Positions 57,106 to 64,000 of a stretch of DNA of 64,000 nt are shown here, one piece after another. Position 1 is the first letter of the stretch; each line of letters starts with the position of its first letter. The position numbers and the translations under genes were made by a program. Source of the stretch: Corylus avellana (lineage: Eukaryota; Streptophyta; Magnoliopsida; Fagales; Betulaceae); NCBI RefSeq assembly GCF_901000735.1, contig NC_081542.1:34277243-34341242 (forward strand), read 5' to 3'. The notes below the pieces were generated by a model. It was not told the DNA's origin and did not search any database. It saw only the letters and a list, made by a program, of their open reading frames with translations.

Positions 57106-60100
57106 TCATTGGGTATATTCTTCATAGTAGTTGTCACTTATCACAGAAACAAATCTCTCGAGCCATGGGAGCTGGTGGAGATCCTTCATGGCATCTACAT
57201 AGGAGTCTGTACAGCGGGGTGGGGATTGGTAAGGCTGATGGTCACTCAGACCAAAACCTCCAGCAAGGAACCTTTGGATCAGTGCCAGCTGTGATCTTTC
57301 TTGGTCTGAGTATGCATCCATAATCATAGGGATGGAATTAAAAGTCTCCCATGCCCATTGTTCTGATTCTTGCATTGAGTGAGTGAAATCTTCAGAGTTT
57401 TCTTCATCCCAAAAGGCACACTGACAGCTCTGTTGCCCATCCCTATATTCCGCACCACATGAATAACAAAACTCATGCCCACACCTGGATATCAGAGAGT
57501 CATCATGTAAGCAAAATCTTGTTGAATATGAACCACTGGATTCTACATGTGTACATACAAGAGCAGGATACAATAACACTAGGCAAGAAGTGAAATAAAT
57601 AGCAAAGGTGAATCTCTCCTTTGCACCAGAATCAAAAGGGTTGGTTAATATTTTATTTGACCTCATGGCTATTGAGAATGAATCAAATCATATGGTTCTA
57701 TTTCTCAACTAAAAGATCAATTTATAACTGGATGAATTGATTTTTCCCGATGGAAATTAAAAAATTTAGTGGCTTGTTAATATGCGCAGGTGCGCGTGTA
57801 CGCATATATGTATATATACATGTATGTATATGTGTGTCAATGTAACGTTTGTTATGTACATATCTTTCTGGAATGGATGGATGCCTTCTAAACAAGATGA
57901 GCTCTAGGAAATTTCTTATGAGAAAGTAATAGCACATTAGTGTTGAGTCATTTTCCGCTTTGAATACCTTATTTTCTGTTGACTTCGAAAATCATTAGAA
58001 ACAATTCCCACTGAATAATGTTTTTCACCAGCACCAAACACTAGAAAATACGAAAAATATTTTCGAGAAAAAATTTTACATCGAAATAAGCAAAGCCTTG
58101 GTGTTCATTACACTGAAAATAAATGAAGCATAAAATTGAAAATCAACATTAAAGCTAAGAAAAGTAATTGTTCAAATATAATCCAAAATAAAATGGAGTA
58201 GCTCTATAGGAAAAGCACACTGGCTTTCTTATTATTGTAAATGGAACACCAATCCCATAATTTAAAAATGATTTGCGAAAAAGAGCCAATGTTGCAGAAC
58301 TTAGAATAGAAGTCTAACTTCAAGAAAGCACTCATTTTATTTTTTTAACATTTTAAATTGGCTGGACAGATAGTTTGATCAGCTGCACTGGAAACTTTAA
58401 AATCTCATAGAGTGTCAGAGATCACCAAAGAAAACCCTAATTTTAAGATTTTGGCTGCATGAGCTTTGAGAGTTTTGAATTCACTCGTAGTATTTAACTT
58501 ATTATTATTATTATCAAAAGATGATGATGATCATTATCCTCACTTCTTTCCTCCCCAAACTCCCAAAATAAAGAAACAAAAATGTATTCATTGCATCAGT
58601 AGCCGACTACTTATTTTATGTTATATTTACAGTTAACTTGTCATAGAGTGCAACCATTCTCAAGAAAAAAATCTCACTAGCAGTTCAGCATTTTGGCAAA
58701 ATTAGAACCTAAAGTATACAACATGACATGATCTATATCTTTTTTTCTTTTACAAGTAACATGACATGATCTATATCTATAGACAGTGGTGGAGCAAGAT
58801 ACTTACAGTAGCAAGCAAAAACATTGTGATTGAGTGTAATCACAGCACTTCTAATTTGTGTCAGATATGGGCACTAGATCATGTTGTTATCACTAAAGGT
58901 ACGTTTGTAAGACTACAGATGCATATAATTTTATAAGATTACTTCCTAAAACAGACATCATGATATATCTAAAATTACTTTGTTAGTGCCAAGAATAAAT
59001 CATGGCATGCTCTGCTTTTCACCATCCAATTAATGAATTTCTCTTAAAGAAAAACCTCAGCAATACGAAGAAAGCAAGTCCCTTACCAGCAGGTCATGTG
59101 GTAGCAACCTTGAGTAAGCTCGATCATCCTACGGCACTGCTGACAACGTCTCCACCGTTTATTTTGTGCCAACTGATGCAAGGTAATGTCTGCTGCATCT
59201 CTCTCCTCCAATGGGAGGTTCTGGTACTCTTCACAACTTATTGAAGAATGCCAAGGAACACCACACTCCACACAGATAAACCTCTGGCAAACTGGGCACT
59301 CAACACAGCTATTATCAGATTGACTTGATGAACTTGCTCTAGCTGACAAACATTCATGAGGATCAAGCAGGACAGAACAATTTGGATATGGACAGTAGAT
59401 TCTATCTGAGTGGAGAACATTTGCTTCTGCAAGTGCTCTCTCTAAAGATTCATAGGAGGCGAGTGGAAGAAAAGATCTGCACTCAGTGGTGGAGATGTAA
59501 TATTTGCATCTCAACTGAGGGCACCTTATTGGGACTTGACAGGACTGCACTTTTCCATCAACATACGTTCTCATACAATTTGAGCAGAACTTGTGAGAAC
59601 ATTTCATTGTAACCATCATCAGTGAGAGCTTGTCTTCACAACAGATAGAACAGTTTTCAAGTGATTTATCACCCTGGAAGGGACAAGAGACAACACCCAT
59701 TGCCACTTGGGCTAATTGCAAAGGCCGCTCAAGATCAAAACTGGGAACAAGTTTCAAAACAAAAGCTTCAAGAGTACTGGCATGTTCTAGAATCCTTTCC
59801 CTAAGTGCTATCTGAATTGGAATCTTGAGCCTTTCCTCGTGTGTCATCTGCAAGAGATTCAAATGACATCACTACATGCTTGAAACCTCAAAACAACAAA
59901 AATCTACATTATTTGTGGTGTTATGGATCAGCGACATACAATAAAAATCATGCTGAAAAATGCATGATTGCAGTTAAACCCATGAAAAAAATAAATAAAT
60001 GAAGGAAGAAAACTAGGGAGGTTTTACATTTTACCTCCTTAGACATTACTCTCGAGTCAATCTCCCTGAATTTTCAATCTCATTAATGTTCCCTCTTTGC

Positions 60101-61982
60101 TCCTTGTCTCATATTTTCTCTTACATTGGTGACTACCATTAACATTAATGTAGGAAGTGCTACACCAGAAAAGCGTCAAATGATCTTTACCAGTTTCTTT
60201 TTTTGGTTCAAATTTGAAAAGAAGTTCAGTGCCTGTTCAACCATTTATGAGCTAGTGACAGTACTATCTTTCAATAAAACGAGGTCTTAGGGTTTTACAT
60301 CCAGCTGAATCTCAAACTAGATCAAAGTGTAAACCCAAATACCATTATCATTGGGGTGAAAAAAATGGGCTTTTAATCTTGTAAATTAAAAGTACCATAA
60401 AATTGTTTGTGCAGAGATTTTCTCCCTCATCAACTTCGAGGGGGTAGAACACTGTCCCCCCCTCCCAACAACTTTATAGCTGGAGCAAAATCAAAGAAGT
60501 TCTTGTTTTTCTTGATAATTATCTCTCATCATACTTAGTTCTGAAGGTTCATTTTTTGCCTTTGTTTAACTAGACAATGATTGTTCTAATCAAATTTAAT
60601 GATTGATTCAATTATTAAGCCGGAAGCATATTTGATACTTTCTATTCCAAACCTTGTCACCAAATTCCAAGGCCCTTCTTCTATTGTCTTTTAATTACAA
60701 AGCTAATTCTGAGTTTCCTCAGGAATCATGTTTACCAGATATCCTTGCTCTCAGCTTCCACAAGAGGATCAGGAGTTGCAAAACAAAGGAACAACTTTGC
60801 TGAGGCTGATCTCTCTTGTAGACTCAACCTTTTGGAAAGAAAGAAAGAAAGAAAGAAGAAAGTTCCCCTTTTCTTCATGAAGAGAAGGAGAAAAACAATT
60901 CCCCTATTAAACCTTGGCTTTCCTTTTGGAATAAACTAGAGATTAGGCCAAAGGATTCCTTCTTGAAATGTCCATTTTCATGCTAAAGCAGAGAATCAAT
61001 ATGAATGATTATACAGCCAAAATGCCTTTTATCCACCTATGTTCTTTCCACACAGCAACCCTTGTGTAATACATGATTTTTTTTTTTTTTTTTTGATTGG
61101 TAAGTTACACACGCACCTGTTGGGACTTGAACCTACGACTTCACCCTCCACCTTGCTACAAAGGGAGGAAGTACCATTTGAGCTAAAGTTTATTGGTTTG
61201 TAATACATGAAAGTGAATCAAGATTAATTAAAAAGAAACACAAAACTAAATTTCCAAGTCAACAAAGAATTGAAAAAGGAGATGTGAAAATTTTCTATTT
61301 TGCATCTGGAAAAGTGTAAAAAAAAAAAAAAATACTATAAAGATGATGAAACAATTGCAAGCTATTCATAGAAGAATACCAAATCCTATGACATGGTTAA
61401 ATACTAAGGTAGAGTTTATTCATTAGGGGAAGGCGAATGATATTTAAAACCCTAATCAAAACTTACATCATGATGGCAATAGTTTTCGAATTTGTCTGAT
61501 TACATGAACCTTATCATTTGAAATTGATAATAATAGGTGAAGAGATACCAAATCTTTTAGAGTGAAGGATTTACCTGATCATACAACAACTCAGAATCAG
61601 TGAAAGCATATACACGACGGATGTTATTTTGCGCAGCCTCCAACAGACCATCCATTAGAGCTAAGTAATCAGCCACAGATTCCTCAACGTAAAAATCAAG
61701 CTTTTTCTGCACCTGAATAACAGGAACATTAGCTGATCTTTCCATGACAACTCCAATTCCAGACATCCCAGAACCAGAGTCCCCAACGTCAGCAATAGAG
61801 ATGCCCTTGAAGAACATCTTCACTGAAAATTCATCGAGATCGTCTTTTGACTCTTCCTTCACGGATTCTTCAGTCTCCTTCCACACTTCCTCATCCTCGC
61901 AACAACTCCGAAAATCTTCCTCATCTTCTTCCCTGAATATATTCACAGGAGATATACCACCAAGAACTGCCTGATCCTCCAT
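57106..61982 (-). CDS. RBR-type E3 ubiquitin ligase with RNase H-like N-terminal domain
   Basis: RBR ligases take ubiquitin from an E2 onto their own RING2 cysteine, then pass it to a substrate. Three exons: 61575-61982 (donor CAG|GTAAAT), 59087-59847 (acceptor TTGCAG, donor CTG|GTAAGG), 57106-57484 (acceptor ATCCAG). Phases fit and give 515 residues. The first in-frame ATG is at 61980-61982; the frame is open upstream to about 62046, so an extra 5' exon is possible. Residues ~60-170 form an RNase H-like domain (GIGVVMERS, VADYLALMDGLLEAA, VYAFTDSELLYDQ) with an acidic stretch before it; its Glu position is Asp and a first catalytic Asp is not obvious, so it is probably non-enzymatic. RING1 cysteines/His: C202, C205, C219, H221, C224, C227, C245, C250. 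IBR runs about C288-C341. RING2 has C371, C374 and TQGCYHMTC, where C384 is the expected catalytic cysteine, then CGHEFCYSCG. Numbers are hand counts. Confidence 0.9.
57485..59086 (-). other. RBR gene intron 2
   Basis: A 1602-bp AT-rich intron. It holds an ACATATATGTATATATACATG-like alternating purine-pyrimidine run near 57795-57835 (in two parts) and (ATT)n/(GAT)n at 58500-58535. No gene is nested inside. Confidence 0.8.
59848..61574 (-). other. RBR gene intron 1
   Basis: A 1727-bp intron containing a SINE (61077-61198) and a (GAAA)n run near 60838-60862. The frame at 60745 on the plus strand is unsupported. Confidence 0.8.
61077..61198 (-). mobile_element. SINE, third type, in RBR intron, 12-bp TSD
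   Basis: On the minus strand: TTTAGCTCAAATGGTAC (A-box), TAGGTTCAAGTCCCAAC (B-box), GTGTGTAACTTACCAATC and oligo-A (T run on plus). TGTAATACATGA is duplicated at 61065-61076 and 61199-61210. It lies in the same direction as the gene. Its boxes look intact and its sequence differs from families 1 and 2. Confidence 0.9.
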
Positions 61983-62750
61983 TTCCAATTCCAGTTTCTC
62001 AAATATCCCACAATAGCTCTGCAACTCCAATACTCCTAGATGTGATTAATATCAAAATCTAAGCATGACCCATCTGGAAATCAGTGTTTCAGCAACTATA
62101 TTTCCCAAAATCACAAAGAAAACTCCGTGTCAAACAGTGATCTTTCAGCTCCTATTGCTAGACCGCAATACGAGGAAAACCCATCCAAAACTGCACCAAA
62201 AATCACAAAGGAAGAATGATATCAAAACAGTGATCTCTCAGCGTCTTATAGAAATCAACATCTGAAAAAAAAAAATAGTAAAAAAAAAAAAAAAAACCCA
62301 CCAAGGGATCGTTCCGAAATTCCATATCTAAGCCTACTCACGCCGAAAATCTTAGAAAAAAAAATGGTCTAAAACGAAACATATATATGATTTAAGGTCT
62401 TCCACATAGATCATAATAAACTATAAAAAAAATAAAAAAATAAAAAAATAAAAATGTACAAAAAGACAAGGTGTATTTAATTGAAACAAAAGAAGTGAAG
62501 CTTCCACACCATTATGGTTTTCTCCGAACCTAGAAGGGAAATTTAATCTGATTCTTTTTGGGGCAACTATTGTTGTTGAAGGCTAAGGGGAAAGCAAGGT
62601 CAAGGTCTCTCTGCTTTGCTGGCATTCTTCTGTGACTCTCGTCACTACTGTTAAGTTTGTACAATTCTATAGATTCCAAGTTAATTAATGCCTCTCTCGC
62701 CCAAGAAGATAACTAGGAAATTTCCAACAAAATGGGTGAGAAAATTCTTC
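61983..62750 (-). promoter_or_regulatory. Presumed 5' leader and promoter of the RBR gene
   Basis: An AG acceptor-like CACATCTAG lies at about 62036-62044, so a 5'-UTR intron is possible. A runs occur at 62263-62295 and (AAAAAAT)n at 62424-62450. No definite TATA box or start site was seen. Confidence 0.35.
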
Positions 62751-62799
62751 AAACCAAAATTTTTAAAAAATTAATAATCTTTTTACACTTTATTTACAT

Positions 62800-63033
62800 T
62801 GCCGAGAGACTAATTGTGGCTATTCTAGCTGGGCGTAACCATAGTAGTACATACTCGCGGGAAGTAGCAAATCTGACCCAACCTCACCAAGGCATCAATG
62901 AGAATCTAAAGTGGCTAATACTAATCAGACATGTGGAGATTCTTCATTGCAGAGATTCGAACCCACGCCCTAGTACATATCCTGACCATTTGAAAACTTT
63001 CTTGGAGCATTGAACCATCACCCTTAATAGTCA
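62800..63033 (-). mobile_element. SINE, family 2, longest copy
   Basis: On the minus strand the head is GGTGATGGTTCAATGCTCC (A-box), then GGGCGTGGGTTCGAATCTC (B-box) around 62952-62970, then the family core with CCCGCGAGTATGTACTAC and ACGCCCAGCTAGAATAGCC. The tail end is AT-rich; target duplication not resolved. The 93-residue frame here is spurious. Confidence 0.7.
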
Positions 63034-63500
63034 TATGTAAGACTTATATATTGAATGCTGAAAGTAATTTAGTGACTTAATTAAGGGCAATCATTGATAA
63101 ATTATCCTGAGTTTACTTATGTTGCAAGACTTATGAGTATAGTATTTGAGTTTGACACATTTTTATAAATTTACAAATCTAATTAGAACCTAATATGACC
63201 TTTAACAAGTTAAGGTTGTTGGGTCCGACTCTTTTAATTAAATAGATTGGGTTAAGATAGTCTTATATAATCTTTTATTCATCTATTGAAATGACTCAAA
63301 CCCGAAATGTAATATTTAAGGCTAACAATTTTTAAGAAGACTCGCAAACCCAATACCAAACATGAAATTAGGTTAGGGTTGAGGAGTATGACACGTATAA
63401 TTAAATGAGTCGGGTTAGGGTTGACCTATATAGTTTTATATTTATGTTTCGACACGACCCAAATCCGACATACGACATTTAAGACTAATAATTTTCAGGG
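63034..63500. other. Intergenic sequence with ACCCG-type words
   Basis: GGTTAGGGTTGACC, GACACGACCCAAATCCGACA and GAGTCGGGTTAGG resemble the body of the hAT-like element at 20034, suggesting an old relative, but ends are not seen. Confidence 0.4.
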
Positions 63501-64000
63501 CTAAATACTTTTTTGCCCCTTGTGGTTTAAGAAGTTTATTTTTTTCCCCCTTTGTTTTATTTTGTATCACAAATAGTACTTCGGTAATGGCTAAAAACGA
63601 AGATGGTACCTTTGTCTAAATTATGTTCTAAATTTGACGAAAATCTATGTTAGCACCCTTAAAAAATTGACACGTGTCCATATAGTAATTAAAAATAAAA
63701 AATTAGAATTTTTCTAAAAAAAAAAAAATCGAGCCACCCCTTTAGACAAGATAAGGGTAACATTTTGCCCTAAAGGATGGTCAGTTTGGGGGTGGCCGAA
63801 CCACCCCCAAGGGCCCTTGGGTGTGGTTCGGCCACCCCCAATTTGCAAAATGGGGGTGGCTGAAACCACCTCCCAAGGCTGTTGAGCCACCTTCGTTTGG
63901 CTTAGGGTGGCTTCGGCCATCCTAGACGGTGGTTCGGCCACCCCCAAAAGCCTAATTAAGGAAAAACAAAATCTTAGGGTTGGCCCTTGAACCACCCCAG
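63500..64000. mobile_element. Left part of a GGGGTGGC-core foldback element
   Basis: GGCTAAATACTTTTTTGCCC begins a foldback-like arm; the core from 63730 has GGGGTGGCCGAACCACCCCC, GTTCGGCCACCCCC and similar hairpins, as at 13655-13960. The element runs off the window, so its right end and duplication are unseen. The frame on the minus strand is a shadow of the hairpins. Confidence 0.6.

Noticed and set aside
62028..62030. Start of the RBR protein at the codon at 62030
   Set aside because: That codon is TTG; the first in-frame ATG is at 61980-61982.
1..64000. CRISPR array, bacterial operon or viral genome
   Set aside because: No regularly spaced short repeats with unique spacers, no prokaryotic gene arrangement and no viral capsid genes were seen.

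Overview
The window is AT-rich nuclear DNA from a seed plant, most likely a woody dicot; I cannot name the species. The evidence is dense plant-type retroelements, a Cassandra-type element carrying 5S rRNA sequence, several tRNA-derived SINEs, plant TIR/MITE families, and two intron-era plant genes near the right end. There are three assembly gaps (43831-43... to 44064, 45643-45742, 54278-54297); the exactly 100-N one is probably of unknown size. No rRNA operon, tRNA gene or CRISPR array was seen.

Layout. 1-8900 is a nested stack of LTR elements: element A (window edge to 2475) sits inside the 5' LTR of element B (2476-8084), and B's right flank resembles another LTR family. B has a primer-binding site, a broken gag and an acidic-repeat ORF but no polymerase, so it is probably non-autonomous. 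8900-20000 holds LTR fragments, palindromic elements with 9-bp target duplications, SINE copies and a clean solo LTR (15953-17318). 20003-27110 is a decayed chromodomain-bearing Ty3/gypsy element on the minus strand; its LTR end is partly duplicated, an hAT-like element has inserted in that duplicate, and the start of gag is inverted. 27158-31700 holds a SINE, two L1-type LINE tails (one split by a CACTA-type element) and a 378-bp tandem duplication. 32000-36420 is repeats and MITEs. 36461-40816 is a head-to-head pair of chimeric Cassandra-like copies, one interrupted by a 2.1-kb LTR. 40817-49640 is degenerate element sequence, foldback elements, a LINE relic and two gaps.

The convincing host genes are both in the last 15 kb: an intronless O-fucosyltransferase-like type II membrane protein (50979-52319, plus) and a three-exon RBR-type E3 ubiquitin ligase with an RNase H-like N-terminal domain (57106-61982, minus). 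They face in opposite directions with their 3' ends toward each other, and two Harbinger-like elements lie between them. They do not appear to form a pathway.

I found no clear new biochemical system. The strongest leads are the shared chimeric Cassandra junction, the polymerase-less gag/acidic-repeat element, the related 9-bp-TSD foldback elements, and the SINE set with intact target duplications. All homology calls are by eye; no database search was run.
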